From DATBGS01 sp036557885 (GTDB lineage: Bacteria; Chloroflexota; Ktedonobacteria; Ktedonobacterales; DATBGS01), in contig DATBGS010000165.1 in assembly GCA_036557885.1 (NCBI GenBank), positions 248,001 through 312,000 of the forward strand: a stretch of DNA of 64,000 nt. The letters run 5' to 3'. Positions 41,865 to 50,558 of this stretch are shown in pieces. The notes under the pieces are model-generated. The model did no database searches, was not told where the DNA came from, and saw only the letters and a list, made by a program, of their open reading frames with translations. A program made the position numbers and the translations under genes. Positions within the stretch are counted from its first letter, which is position 1; the number at the start of each line of letters is the position of its first letter.

Positions 41865-42781
41865 CAAGCGGCCCTCTCACCCTCACCGGCCATATCGGGT
41901 TTGTGTTCTCGGTGGCCTGGTCGCCGGATGGTCAGCGCCTTGCCTCTGCCAGTTGGGACCATACCGTGCGCCTCTGGGACGCTGCCACCGGCCAGCCGCT
42001 CACGACCACTTCCCGCACCAGGCACGCTCATAAAGTGACCGATGTGGCCTGGTCTCCCGATGGCAGCCGTCTTGCCTCTGCCAGCTATGACCATACCGTG
42101 CGCCTCTGGGATGCCGCAACCGGCAAACTTCTGCATAAATGGCAGGCCAACACAAACGCGGCACAAGCTGTGGCCTGGTCGCCGGATAGCAGCCGCCTCG
42201 CAGGTGGAGGGGGCTATTTATCCAGAAGAGGAGGGACAGACCACGCCATACGGATTTGGGACACGCACACCAGGGAATGCGTGTCTCTCTTAGCAGGTCA
42301 TTCCGAGCCAGTCCATGCTGTCGCCTGGTCTCCGGATGGCACGCTGCTCGCCTCTGCCAGCAGCGATCTTACGGTACGTCTTTGGGATATGGAAAGCGGC
42401 CAACCCCTCGCATCTCTGGCGGAGCACCAGAACACTGTGCGCTCGGTAGCCTGGTCGCCCGATGGCAGCCGCCTCGCCTCCGCCTGCGATGATAACACTG
42501 TGCGCCTTTGGGACATCACCACGAGGGAGTTGCTCGCCACGCTGAAAGCGCATACCTACCACGTGAACGCAGTGGCCTGGTCCCCCGATGGGCGCCGCCT
42601 CGCCTCTGGCAGCGTTGACCACACTGTGCGCCTCTGGGAGGCCGCCACTGGACAGCCGCTCGCCACCCTCACCGGCCACACACACGTTGTGCGTTCGGTA
42701 GCCTGGTCGCCTGATGGCAGCCGCCTCGCCTCCGCCAGCGATGATAAGACCGTGCGCGTGTGGTGGGTGGGCGAAGGATAG
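41858..42781 (+). CDS. WD40-repeat protein
   Basis: 307 residues, seven WD40 units of the pattern GHT..V.SVAWSPDGSRLASASDDKTVRLWD, forming one complete propeller with no other domain. Such free-standing propellers are protein-binding platforms. The ATG at 41858 has GAAGGA upstream, but its start overlaps the -35 box of the module promoter, so the module seems to have landed at the front of this gene and could have removed an N-terminal domain (often a kinase or NB-ARC in this group). The fourth unit is interrupted by a short GGGYLSRRGGTDH insert. Confidence 0.85.
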   Translation: MSTSGPLTLTGHIGFVFSVAWSPDGQRLASASWDHTVRLWDAATGQPLTTTSRTRHAHKVTDVAWSPDGSRLASASYDHTVRLWDAATGKLLHKWQANTNAAQAVAWSPDSSRLAGGGGYLSRRGGTDHAIRIWDTHTRECVSLLAGHSEPVHAVAWSPDGTLLASASSDLTVRLWDMESGQPLASLAEHQNTVRSVAWSPDGSRLASACDDNTVRLWDITTRELLATLKAHTYHVNAVAWSPDGRRLASGSVDHTVRLWEAATGQPLATLTGHTHVVRSVAWSPDGSRLASASDDKTVRVWWVGEG

Positions 42782-42788
42782 GCGGCCT

Positions 42789-42840
42789 GCTTGTAGCCCC
42801 GGCGTCCCCGTGCCCCTGCTTTGAGGGGTGCCGGGCGCAA
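42789..42840. repeat. class A repeat interrupted by class B
   Basis: GTAGCCCCGGCGTCCC, 20-nt insert with CCCCTGCTTTGAGGGG, then TGCCGGGC. It lies between two convergent genes. Confidence 0.85.
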
Positions 42841-42845
42841 GCATG

Positions 42846-44717
42846 CTACATCAGCAGCACGTATTGCTCAAGGAAGCGCTCCATGCGCGTCAGGTAGGCG
42901 CTGATCGTAGCGGCCTTGGCCCAGCCGTGTCCCTCGCCAGGGTAAACCTCCAGTTCGACGGTCTTGCCCGCTCGCTTCAGCGCGTCGCTCATCGTCGTCG
43001 CCTGCTCGGCGGGGACCACCTTGTCCTTCTCTCCTTGCAGCAGCAGCACCGGCGTCTGGAAGCGGTCCGTATGGAAGCCTGGCGACCACTCGTGATAGCG
43101 CGCGGCGGCTTCTGGCAGATAGCCCACGATGCGGTCAAGGTAATGCGCCTCCAGCCGGTGTGTGGTGCGTGCCAGGTGGAACAGATCAGTCACCCCATAG
43201 AGGCTGACGCCCGCCTTAAAGCGCTCAGGATACGCCGCCAGCAGCCGCAGCACCGCGTAGCCGCCCGCGCTGCCGCCCCAGGGCACCACGCGGCTGCCAT
43301 CTGCCCAGCCCCGCGCGACCACCGCCTCCACGCCCGCCACAATGTCGCTCATATCCGCGCCGCCCCACTCGTTGCGCAGCGCTTGCGCATAGGCGCGGCC
43401 ATAGCCAGTGCTGCCGCGCACATTGACCGCGAGCACACCCCAGCCGCGCTGCACAAAATACTGGATGGGGAGATTCCAGTCCGGCGGGGTCTGGCTGGTG
43501 GGGCCGCCGTGAATATAGATCAGCAGCGGCGCCTTGCTCTGCTCATCGGCGGCCTGTTTGGGGCGATACAGCAGGCCGTGAATCGTCAGCCCATCGCTGG
43601 CCCGCCAGGTCAGCGACTCCGGCCAGACCATGCCCTCGCCGGTCAGCCCGCCAGTCGCCACCGTATACAGCGCCCGCTCTCTGCCGGTGGCGACATCAAA
43701 GGCCACGACGGTTGGCGGCAAGGCCGCGCCATGCCGCAGCGCCAGCAGTTGTGTGCCACGCGGCGCCCAGCGCAGGCTGGAGTGCAGGCCATCGGCCCAG
43801 AGGTCGTTGTTGGCGTAGATCGTCCCTTCGGCCTCGTTCACATCCAGCAGCCGGGGCCGCCAGTAGCCATCATCGTTGCGGCTCAGCGCGATGTGTCGGC
43901 CATCGGGCGCCCAGACATAGGTGCTGGCGCCAGAGGACCACTGCGGCCCGCCATGCTCATAGGCTTCCTCCACCCAGACCGCCGGGTCTGAGCCATCGCC
44001 ATTGGCCCGCCAGAGGTTGAGATAGCCCGTCTTATCGCACAGAAACGTGAGCGTGTTGCCGCTGGGCGACCAGTGCGGCTGCGAGCAGGAGACTTCCGGC
44101 TCATCCATCACAACGCTGCGATTGCCCGTCTCCAGTTCATAGATGACGACGCGGCTCTGGTCCCAGCCCATATGCGGGACAGACCATTCCACCCAGGCCA
44201 ACCGCTTGCCATCTGGCGACCACGCCGGGTCAATCGCAAAATCCGCCTCAACCGGCACGCGGCGCGGCCACTCGCCGCCGCTGGCGTCGGCAACCCCGAT
44301 GTGGCTGGCTTTGCCATCATCGGAGACATAGGCCACGCGCTTGCCATCCGGCGAAAACGCCGGGGCCGAAACCGACCCTTCGCCCGCACGCAGCCGCCGC
44401 GCCTGCCCGCCCCTGGGCAGCGGCAGCAGCCAGAGGCCGCCATCCGCGCCAGTAAACGCCAGCGCGTCATCGCGCACCGTGTAGAAGCCGCCAGCATAGG
44501 CACCAGCGGGCGCGGGCGCCGGGTCTGAGGTCAGGCGCATCGTGGGGCTGCCATCCAGCGGCAGCAGCAGCAGATCGGCGCGTCCGTCGTGGGTTTCCAG
44601 CACAAACGCGGCGGAGCCATCGGCAGCCCAGCGTGGCTCGCTGAGCGAGCGCAGGCGAGAGATCATGGCCGGGGTGAAGCTGGCCGGGAAAAAGCCTGGT
44701 TTCGAGGTATCTGGCAC
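42846..44717 (-). CDS. S9-family peptidase (dipeptidyl/acylaminoacyl peptidase type)
   Basis: 623 residues. The N-terminal ~370 residues form a propeller of PD40-type blades (WSPDGKRLAWVEW, FSPDGKRVAYVSDD). The C-terminal alpha/beta hydrolase holds the triad Ser483 (WGGSAGGY), Asp565 (GEKDKVVP) and His597 (GEGHGW). It cleaves short peptides, removing N-terminal dipeptides or acylated residues. No signal peptide, so likely cytoplasmic. Full length. Confidence 0.92.
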   Translation of the reverse strand: MPDTSKPGFFPASFTPAMISRLRSLSEPRWAADGSAAFVLETHDGRADLLLLPLDGSPTMRLTSDPAPAPAGAYAGGFYTVRDDALAFTGADGGLWLLPLPRGGQARRLRAGEGSVSAPAFSPDGKRVAYVSDDGKASHIGVADASGGEWPRRVPVEADFAIDPAWSPDGKRLAWVEWSVPHMGWDQSRVVIYELETGNRSVVMDEPEVSCSQPHWSPSGNTLTFLCDKTGYLNLWRANGDGSDPAVWVEEAYEHGGPQWSSGASTYVWAPDGRHIALSRNDDGYWRPRLLDVNEAEGTIYANNDLWADGLHSSLRWAPRGTQLLALRHGAALPPTVVAFDVATGRERALYTVATGGLTGEGMVWPESLTWRASDGLTIHGLLYRPKQAADEQSKAPLLIYIHGGPTSQTPPDWNLPIQYFVQRGWGVLAVNVRGSTGYGRAYAQALRNEWGGADMSDIVAGVEAVVARGWADGSRVVPWGGSAGGYAVLRLLAAYPERFKAGVSLYGVTDLFHLARTTHRLEAHYLDRIVGYLPEAAARYHEWSPGFHTDRFQTPVLLLQGEKDKVVPAEQATTMSDALKRAGKTVELEVYPGEGHGWAKAATISAYLTRMERFLEQYVLLM

Positions 44718-44862
44718 GTCATTCCTCCTGTATATCGGTGGTAAGAGTGGTTGTGTTGCGCCCTCAGTCTATCATCTCGCCTCTACCCCCGGCATCTCTG
44801 GCGGGCCGTCGCCCACGCGCCTCTGCTATACTATGCTTGAGAAAGAACAGGAGGTATTCCCT

Positions 44863-45156
44863 ATGGGCTGCATAACGGAAGTAATTTCGCGCCTGGCGCT
44901 GCTGTATGTCTGGATATGGACGCCATTGGTGAATCGCGCGTTCGGTAGTAATTTCATCGTGCCCCTGCTGGGCATCATCTTTTTGCCCTGCACCACCCTG
45001 GCCTATGTGCTCGTGAATACCCCTGGCGTTGGTGTGACCGGCTGGGGCTGGCTCTGGGTCGTTCTGGGGCTGGTGCTCGATCTGGGAGCGCACAGCCACA
45101 GCACGTACAAGAACCGCCGCCGCATTCCAAGATATAAGACCGCCGGGGACTCATAG
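44863..45156 (+). CDS. small two-helix membrane protein
   Basis: 97 residues with two to three transmembrane helices (LALLYVWIWTPLVNRAFG, FIVPLLGIIFLPCTTLAYVLV, WGWLWVVLGLVLDLGA) and a basic C-terminus (YKNRRRIPRYK). AGGAGG (44849-44854) precedes the ATG by 8 bp, and a TATACT box lies at 44827-44832. No family function is known to me. Confidence 0.7.
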   Translation: MGCITEVISRLALLYVWIWTPLVNRAFGSNFIVPLLGIIFLPCTTLAYVLVNTPGVGVTGWGWLWVVLGLVLDLGAHSHSTYKNRRRIPRYKTAGDS

Positions 45157-45171
45157 GGCGAAACCAGTCTC

Positions 45172-46593
45172 TCACCCTTCCTCCCGGCTTGCCTGCGCTG
45201 GCTCATGCGCGGGCAGGCTCGCAGCGGAGGGACTGGCAGTGACGGGCGCTGGATCGGTAAAGCCCAAACGGAGCGTGGCAAAGACGGCCCCGCCAAGGGC
45301 CAGCAGACCGCCACCAGTAAAGATGGTATCAATCGGGCTAAACGAGAAACCCAGGACGCTGGCGTGAAAGCCTTGCAGCAGCGTCCCAGCCAGATACCCG
45401 GCCAGCGCCGTCCCCAGGAGCGAAACCAGCGCTTGAATCGGGCTAACGAGCGCGCTTATCCGGCCAAGAATCTCTCTGGGCGTAACCCGCAGCAGGAGCG
45501 GCCCAAACGATACATTGACCCCGGCAAACAGCACTCCAGCGATGAAGATCACCGGGAATGCAAACGCAAAGTTTGTCAAACGGGAATAGGTCACGAAGAG
45601 CAGGCTGAATATGAAGAAGCAGAGCGTGAACAGGCGCGCCAGCCCAATACGTTTGGCGTAAGCGCCTGCCAGCAGCGCTCCGCCCATTGTCCCCAGGCCA
45701 AACGACGCGCTAAGCACGCCATACAGGTTCAATGGGACGCGCAGCCGTTGAAGCGCAAAGAGAATGTCCAGCCCATTCCAGACGCTCACCCCAAACAGGA
45801 TGATGAGCAGGGAGAGGAAGAGTGTGGAGATGGTGCGATTGCCGACGGCGAAGCTCAGCCCCTCGCGGAACTCGCGCCAGAAGTTGGCTGGCTGCTCCGA
45901 AGGTGGGGTGCGCGCTGTCTCTGGCAGGCGCAGAGACAGAATCAGGAAGAATGAAGCGACAAAAGAGAGCGCGTTGAGAACCAGCGCCCACTGCGCGCCC
46001 GCGATCAGATAGAGCGGCGGCGCGGCGGCTGGAGCGATCAGCCCGGCGATGCCCTGGGTTGTCTGGCTCAGCCCGATGGCGCGTGGTCGGTGCTCATCCT
46101 CGACAATATCGCCCAGCAGCGCGAAACGCGAGGGATTGAAAAATTGCGCGCAGATGCTCGCCAGGAAAATAACGGCGAAGGTTGCGCCAAGTTGGGCACT
46201 GAGCGGCAAGCGGCCCTGTGGCAGAAAAGGCAGCGGTACCACATTGGTTGCCAGCACCAGCCCGCCCACCAGCAGAGCGCGGGCCGCATCCATACAAAGC
46301 ATCGTGCGCCGCTTGTCCCAACGATCTACGAAGACGCCCGCCATCGGACCAACCAGCAGATTAGGGACAGCGGCAGCAATCAGCAGCCCGCTGATAGCCA
46401 GCGGCGACCAGGACTGGCCTTTGGTGAGCACCGCTACCCAGACCAGGAGCGTTGTATCGAAGATCATATCGCCAAAGGCCGAAAGCGATTGCCCTGCCCA
46501 GAGGCGGGCAAAGTTGCGGTTAATGAGCAAGCCTGGTTTTTGGGGAGCAGGCACAGCAGCCGATTCAGCGGAATCCTGTGTGGTAGAAAACAT
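45172..46593 (-). CDS. MFS exporter (MFS_3/enterobactin exporter-like)
   Basis: 473 residues, about 11-12 transmembrane helices. FARLWAGQSLSAFGDMIFDTTLLVWV and VFVDRWDKRRTMLCMDAARALLVGG (loop 2-3 D-R-W-D-R/K-R motif) are typical of the macrolide/siderophore exporters in this subgroup. It should pump out a small compound by proton exchange. The start is ATG 46593 behind GGAGG, not the ORF start 75 bases upstream. It lies 120 bp downstream of an ArsR-like regulator on the same strand, which probably controls it. Confidence 0.88.
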   Translation of the reverse strand: MFSTTQDSAESAAVPAPQKPGLLINRNFARLWAGQSLSAFGDMIFDTTLLVWVAVLTKGQSWSPLAISGLLIAAAVPNLLVGPMAGVFVDRWDKRRTMLCMDAARALLVGGLVLATNVVPLPFLPQGRLPLSAQLGATFAVIFLASICAQFFNPSRFALLGDIVEDEHRPRAIGLSQTTQGIAGLIAPAAAPPLYLIAGAQWALVLNALSFVASFFLILSLRLPETARTPPSEQPANFWREFREGLSFAVGNRTISTLFLSLLIILFGVSVWNGLDILFALQRLRVPLNLYGVLSASFGLGTMGGALLAGAYAKRIGLARLFTLCFFIFSLLFVTYSRLTNFAFAFPVIFIAGVLFAGVNVSFGPLLLRVTPREILGRISALVSPIQALVSLLGTALAGYLAGTLLQGFHASVLGFSFSPIDTIFTGGGLLALGGAVFATLRLGFTDPAPVTASPSAASLPAHEPAQASREEG

Positions 46594-46715
46594 GGTGTCC
46601 TCCAAAACGTGTTTCGTCAGCGTGCGAAGGCGTAAGGGACTGGCGCGTGGGTCGAAGTAACGGCCCACGCGCGCCGTTTTTGGCCTGCAATCATCTGTTG
46701 TTAGCCGGACATGGC

Positions 46716-47324
46716 TCAGCCTCCCTTGTGTTCTTTCGTTTCAGGCGCGGCCAGCGGCGCGCTGCTTTCTGTAGCTGATGGGGCGCGGTAGAAGAAAGAA
46801 TGAAACCGCCATTCTTGTAGGCCTTCTTCACCTTCTGGATGCGTATATTCCGCAAGCAAGGCTTGAAGCCGCTCGCTGAAAGCCGCCGCTTCATTGGGCG
46901 CAAGCCGGAGCACATCCGAGGAGAGGCGCAGCGTCTCTTCTGGCGCCTGTCTGCTGCGCTCAAGCGCAGCCATGCTCTCGCGCATGATCGCATTCAGCCA
47001 CTCCTGCATCAGCGCCAGCGAATCATCCAGCGGAACGCTGCGCAGCAGGGTGCGCGAAATCTGAATCACCTCCGCAACGGCGCGGTAGTATTTTTCCAGA
47101 CTGCCGCCCTTTTCGCGTTTCTCCACCAGCTTGACCAGGCCAACGCGCTCCAGTTCGCGGACATGATACAGAATCTTGGCAGGCGCTTCACCCAACATAC
47201 TGCCAAGCTGTGTGATGGTGTAGGACTCGCAGAGCAGCGCCTCCAGAACGCGCATGCGCAGCCCCTCCGAGAGCGCGCGCAACTGCTCCAGGTTTTCAAT
47301 CATGTACACAGCGTGTTCACTCAT
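46716..47324 (-). CDS. ArsR-like winged-helix regulator
   Basis: 202 residues. The wHTH (res. ~10-75) has LRALSEGLRMRVLEALLCESY, ITQLGSMLGEAPAKILYHVRELE and a wing KLVEKREKGGSLEKYYRA. No Cys cluster for metal sensing is seen. The C-terminal ~120 residues (SLALMQEWLNAIMRES, AAAFSERLQALLAEY) are helical and likely bind a ligand. It probably represses itself and the MFS gene downstream. Confidence 0.82.
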   Translation of the reverse strand: MSEHAVYMIENLEQLRALSEGLRMRVLEALLCESYTITQLGSMLGEAPAKILYHVRELERVGLVKLVEKREKGGSLEKYYRAVAEVIQISRTLLRSVPLDDSLALMQEWLNAIMRESMAALERSRQAPEETLRLSSDVLRLAPNEAAAFSERLQALLAEYTHPEGEEGLQEWRFHSFFYRAPSATESSAPLAAPETKEHKGG

Positions 47325-47351
47325 AGCACCTACCCGATTAAATTTATTTAA

Positions 47352-47381
47352 ACCGCTTAAATCTACTATAACCGCTTAAAC
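47352..47381 (-). promoter_or_regulatory. direct repeats upstream of the ArsR-like gene
   Basis: AACCGCTTAAA occurs at 47352-47362 and 47371-47381, 19 bp apart, with a TATAGT box between them on the minus strand. A plausible operator for the regulator. Confidence 0.5.
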
Positions 47382-47447
47382 AAGAGTTTATCAGGGGAAG
47401 TTCGCAGAAGTCAAGGGCATGGCAGCCGAAATTGCCCGCGAAAGCGC

Positions 47448-47488
47448 TTGACTTTATGTGCATCTATATGTATAATGCATATAGATGC
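47448..47488 (+). promoter_or_regulatory. phaQ promoter covered by a perfect palindromic operator
   Basis: TTGACT (47448-47453), 17-bp spacer, TATAAT (47471-47476). GCATCTATATG (47460-47470) and CATATAGATGC (47478-47488) form an 11-bp perfect inverted repeat with the -10 box in its centre. Binding there must block RNA polymerase. It matches autorepression by the PadR-like protein that follows. Confidence 0.88.
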
Positions 47489-47526
47489 TTGAGCAAGATA
47501 AGAGCAGAATGCAGAAAGGGGCAGCC

Positions 47527-47916
47527 ATGACCGAACCCACGCGAGACGAGGAGCCACTCGCTGGAGCCACTGACGCCTGGTCGAAGAATTGGGTCGTGCC
47601 GGTGGTGCTCCTGATGCTGCGCGAATGGAACTCCTATGGCTACGAACTGCTGGAGAAGCTGACAAAGTTTGGCCTGGGGGCGATGAACCCCGGCACCTTC
47701 TATCGCACGCTGCGGCAGATGGAGAAGGACGGCGTTGTCAGTTCTAGCTGGGACACCTCGGAGGGCGGCCCGGCCCGGCGGGTCTACTCCATCACCGAGG
47801 CGGGCGAAGCCTATCTCAAGTTCTGGGCAAACTCGCTCGACCAGTACCAGAAGATGATGAACATGTTCTTCCAGATGTATACCGGGCGCGGCCCAGAGCC
47901 AAAGAAACCCGAATGA
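47527..47916 (+). CDS. phaQ: PhaQ-like PadR repressor of PHA genes
   Basis: 129 residues. PadR winged helix: NWVVPVVLLMLREWNSYGYE, MNPGTFYRTLRQMEKDGVV and WDTSEGGPARRVYSITEAGEAYL, close to the Bacillus megaterium PhaQ group, which senses PHB and releases phasin and synthase genes. The short C-terminus (DQYQKMMNMFFQMY) is the dimer helix. ATG 47527 has AAAGGGG upstream; other ATGs at 47485 and 47509 lie in the promoter zone. It heads a run of phasin, phasin, PhaE and PhaC genes. Confidence 0.85.
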   Translation: MTEPTRDEEPLAGATDAWSKNWVVPVVLLMLREWNSYGYELLEKLTKFGLGAMNPGTFYRTLRQMEKDGVVSSSWDTSEGGPARRVYSITEAGEAYLKFWANSLDQYQKMMNMFFQMYTGRGPEPKKPE

Positions 47917-47942
47917 CCAGAGAAAGAAGAGAGAGTAACACA

Positions 47943-48401
47943 ATGGCAGAAGCAACACTCAACGAAGCAGCGCAGAATCTGGCGAAGTCCGTGCGCAAGT
48001 CTAGCGAAACCGTCGTCAACGGCACCATCGCCGCGCAGGAGCGCAACATCCAGCTTGCGCAGCGCGTGCTGGAGCAGGGCATCAGCGTCTATAAGCAGCA
48101 GGCCGAGAGCGCCACCGCGCTCGCCCAGGCGCTCACCGAGCGAGCGGCAGACCCCAGGGCAGCCTGGCAGACCTGGATGGATGGCGCGATGGCCGCGCAG
48201 GAGCGCAGCGTCCAATACACCCAGAAGGTCATGGAGCAGGGCATCGAGGCGCTGAAGACGCACGCCGAGAGCGCCCAGGCTATCAGCCAGGAACTGCTTG
48301 AGCAGACTCGCCAGCAGCAAGAGGCGTTCCGCGCATTGGCGCAGGAAACGTTCAACGTCTCTTTGAACACCGTCTTTGGCACCACTCGCGCCGCCCGCTA
48401 A
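47943..48401 (+). CDS. phasin-like granule protein 1
   Basis: 152 residues, almost all amphipathic helix with no Cys: NLAKSVRKSSETVVNGTIAA, QERNIQLAQRVLEQGI and a similar second unit QERSVQYTQKVMEQGIEALK. This matches phasins, which coat PHA granules. The two ~65-residue units look like an internal duplication. It starts 26 bp after phaQ. Paralogous to the next protein. Confidence 0.75.
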   Translation: MAEATLNEAAQNLAKSVRKSSETVVNGTIAAQERNIQLAQRVLEQGISVYKQQAESATALAQALTERAADPRAAWQTWMDGAMAAQERSVQYTQKVMEQGIEALKTHAESAQAISQELLEQTRQQQEAFRALAQETFNVSLNTVFGTTRAAR

Positions 48402-48407
48402 GAATAG

Positions 48408-48538
48408 GGGACGGCCCGGCAGGGAGGCCGGGGCTACAAACGCTCGTAGCCCCGGCCTCCGTGCCGGGGAACGTTCTCTTATGCTAACGCTGCCCCGCCA
48501 GGGTCGGCGGGGCTACCCCTCAAAGCAGGGGCACGGCG
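48408..48538. repeat. array of class A repeats with a class B
   Basis: Two facing A copies (CCCGGCAGGGAGGCCGGGGC and its partner), a CCCCGCC..GGCGGGG variant and CCCCTCAAAGCAGGGG, all between the two phasin genes. Confidence 0.85.
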
Positions 48539-48600
48539 AGCATAAAGTCTCGGCGCAACGAGAAGTCATACCAGAAGAGATACGAAGAAAGAAGAAAGTC

Positions 48601-49209
48601 ATGGCAGAGCAGAAGAGTAACGAGGCCGCGCTCAATCTGGTGAAGTCGCTTCAGGAAGCCAACAAAGCGATTGCCGAAACCGCGACGGCCACGCAGGAAA
48701 AGAACCTGGCCTTTGTGCAGGCGCTGTTGGAGCAGGGCATCGAAGTGTTGAAGAGTAACGCCGAAAGCACCCGCGCCCTCATGCAGGAACTCCTGGCCCA
48801 GGCGAAGGCGCAAAAGGCGCCGGAGAGCTTCCAGACGGTGGTGGAGAACGCGCTGGCAACCCAGGAGCGCAACACCAAATACGCCCAGAGCGTCTTCGAG
48901 CAGGGCATCGAGGCGCTGCGCAGCCAGGTGGGGATTACCCGCACGCTGATGCAGGAGCTTGGCACCCAGTCGCAAAAGCAGCAGGAGGCGTTCCAGGCGC
49001 TGGCGCATCAATCGGTGGACGCATACATGAACATGGTTCGCGCACCCTTCAGCTACTACCAGCAGGCGCTAGACGCCGCTGAAGTCGCCACGCGCCAGAG
49101 CATTGACCGCTTCCAGGCCGCCACGCGCCAGGGGTTGGAGTTTATGCAGGGCGTGACAAAGCAGGCGCAGCAGACCAACCACCAGGCCGCCAAAAAGCCC
49201 GCGAAGTAG
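48601..49209 (+). CDS. phasin-like granule protein 2
   Basis: 202 residues. Three helical units related to phasin 1 (EKNLAFVQALLEQGIEVLK, QERNTKYAQSVFEQGIEALR) plus a C-terminal unit (PFSYYQQALDAAEVATRQSI) and a Lys/Ala tail (KKPAK). The amphipathic pattern and position support a granule-coat role. The repeat array lies between this gene and phasin 1. Confidence 0.75.
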   Translation: MAEQKSNEAALNLVKSLQEANKAIAETATATQEKNLAFVQALLEQGIEVLKSNAESTRALMQELLAQAKAQKAPESFQTVVENALATQERNTKYAQSVFEQGIEALRSQVGITRTLMQELGTQSQKQQEAFQALAHQSVDAYMNMVRAPFSYYQQALDAAEVATRQSIDRFQAATRQGLEFMQGVTKQAQQTNHQAAKKPAK

Positions 49210-49211
49210 CT

Positions 49212-49281
49212 GGCGGCCCGGCACGGTGGCCGGGGCTACGAGCGGGGCGCTGCCTGTAGCCCCGGCCTCCGTGCCGGGGAA
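49212..49281. repeat. two facing class A repeats
   Basis: CCCGGCACGGTGGCCGGGGC and GTAGCCCCGGCCTCCGTGCC after the second phasin gene. Confidence 0.85.
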
Positions 49282-49348
49282 TGCGCCAGGCTCCTCCATG
49301 CGCCAAAAGGCGCGGCGCGGTACAATTGTTAGAGAGAAATGCTTCTAA

Positions 49349-49398
49349 AGGTGGGATAGCGGTGCGTGCAGACGAGGTGTATAATGGCTGTCCCACCT
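49349..49398 (+). promoter_or_regulatory. inverted repeat around a -10 box before the PhaE-like gene
   Basis: AGGTGGGATAGC (49349-49360) and GCTGTCCCACCT (49387-49398) form a 12-bp near-palindrome spanning TATAAT (49380-49385). No good -35 box is seen, so it may be an activator site or a leader hairpin. Confidence 0.45.
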
Positions 49399-49418
49399 CT
49401 GCATAAAGAGAGAGCGAT

Positions 49419-50348
49419 ATGTCGGAGAAAGGAACAGCCCAGGGCACGATGGACCCCACGCGCTTCTGGAAGCAATGGCAGGATGTGACCGCCCAGATGT
49501 GGTCTGGTCTGCTGGAGCAGAGCAAATCGGCCACCAGCGACCCGTTCAACCTGTATAACCTGTGGCTCAAAAATGTTGGCGAGGCGCAGGCGCAAACCTG
49601 GAGTATGGCGGGCATGCTGGACCCCAGGGAAGCCTGGAAGCAGTGGTTTGAGGCGACCAGCGGCGCGTGGAAGAACGTGTCCGCGCTAGGCGCTGACCCG
49701 CTGGGGCTGACGAGCGCCTGGCTGGAGACGCTGGAGGAGACGCGCACCCGCGTGCTTGCGGGCGAGGCGTCGCCAACGGCGGCCTTCGAGTTCTTCAAGC
49801 AGTGGTATGAGGCCACGAACGAGTCCTGGGCCAAAGCGGTTGGCACCGTCTTTGCCAGCGAACAATTCATGGAAGCGGTGAAACAATTCCTCGAAAGCTA
49901 CGCCGGGTTTTCCAAGACCATGCGCAAAGCCAACGAAGAGTATTTTCACGGCCTCCAGTTGCCCACGCGCTCGGATATTGCGCGGCTGGGCGAATTGATC
50001 GTGGCGCTTGAGGAGAAGGTTGATCGTCTGGATGATGCCTTTGCGGACTACAAGGAAGAGGCCACAGCGGGCAGCAGCGGCGAGGCGATTGCCGCGCTCC
50101 AGAAGCAGATCAGCCAGCTTGAAGCGAGCCTGAAGCCGCTGCCACACGCACTGGAAGGCGTCCAGAGCATCGGCGGGCTGGCAAAGCGGCTGGAGCAGGT
50201 GGAGCGCAAGCTGGAGGCGGAGTCGCTGGGCAAGCGGCTGGAGCAGGTGGAGCGCAAGCTGGATGCCGTGCTCTCCGCGCTGGAGAAATCCGCCAATAAG
50301 CCCGCGCCGCGCAAGTCAGCCAGCAAGCCCGACGAGCCAGAGCATTAG
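49419..50348 (+). CDS. phaE: PhaE-like PHA synthase subunit
   Basis: 309 residues. The Trp-rich N-terminal region (WKQWQDVTAQMWSGLLEQ, WKQWFEATSGAWKNV, FFKQWYEATNESW) and the conserved EEYFHGLQLPTRSDIARLGE, then a coiled coil (VALEEKVDRLDDAF, KRLEQVERKLEAE repeated) fit the PhaE/PHA_synth_III_E family. It activates the class III PhaC catalytic subunit. The Lys/Pro tail ends in a Ser-rich stretch. It is upstream of the class III-like phaC gene; a repeat array lies between. Confidence 0.8.
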   Translation: MSEKGTAQGTMDPTRFWKQWQDVTAQMWSGLLEQSKSATSDPFNLYNLWLKNVGEAQAQTWSMAGMLDPREAWKQWFEATSGAWKNVSALGADPLGLTSAWLETLEETRTRVLAGEASPTAAFEFFKQWYEATNESWAKAVGTVFASEQFMEAVKQFLESYAGFSKTMRKANEEYFHGLQLPTRSDIARLGELIVALEEKVDRLDDAFADYKEEATAGSSGEAIAALQKQISQLEASLKPLPHALEGVQSIGGLAKRLEQVERKLEAESLGKRLEQVERKLDAVLSALEKSANKPAPRKSASKPDEPEH

Positions 50349-50349
50349 C

Positions 50350-50486
50350 GGGGGGCGCCCGGCACCCTAAGACAGAAGGGCAGGCGGAGGCCGGGGCTAC
50401 AAGCGAGCGGGGGACGCCCGGCACGGTGGCCGGGGCTACAAGCAGGAGCGTTCCCGCTTGTAGCCCCGGCGTCCCTGCCGGGGAAG
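50350..50486. repeat. array of three class A repeats, one interrupted by class C
   Basis: The first (50357-50400) holds a class C insert (CCCTAAGACAGAAGGGCA) between CCCGGCA and GCGGAGGCCGGGGC. Two further A copies face each other at about 50416-50480. Confidence 0.85.
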
Positions 50487-50558
50487 AACGCTTCGAGTTG
50501 TGGGCACGCGCTCTCTGTGCAGTGGGTGGGGAACAACGTTGTTTCCCAGGAGGCTTCT

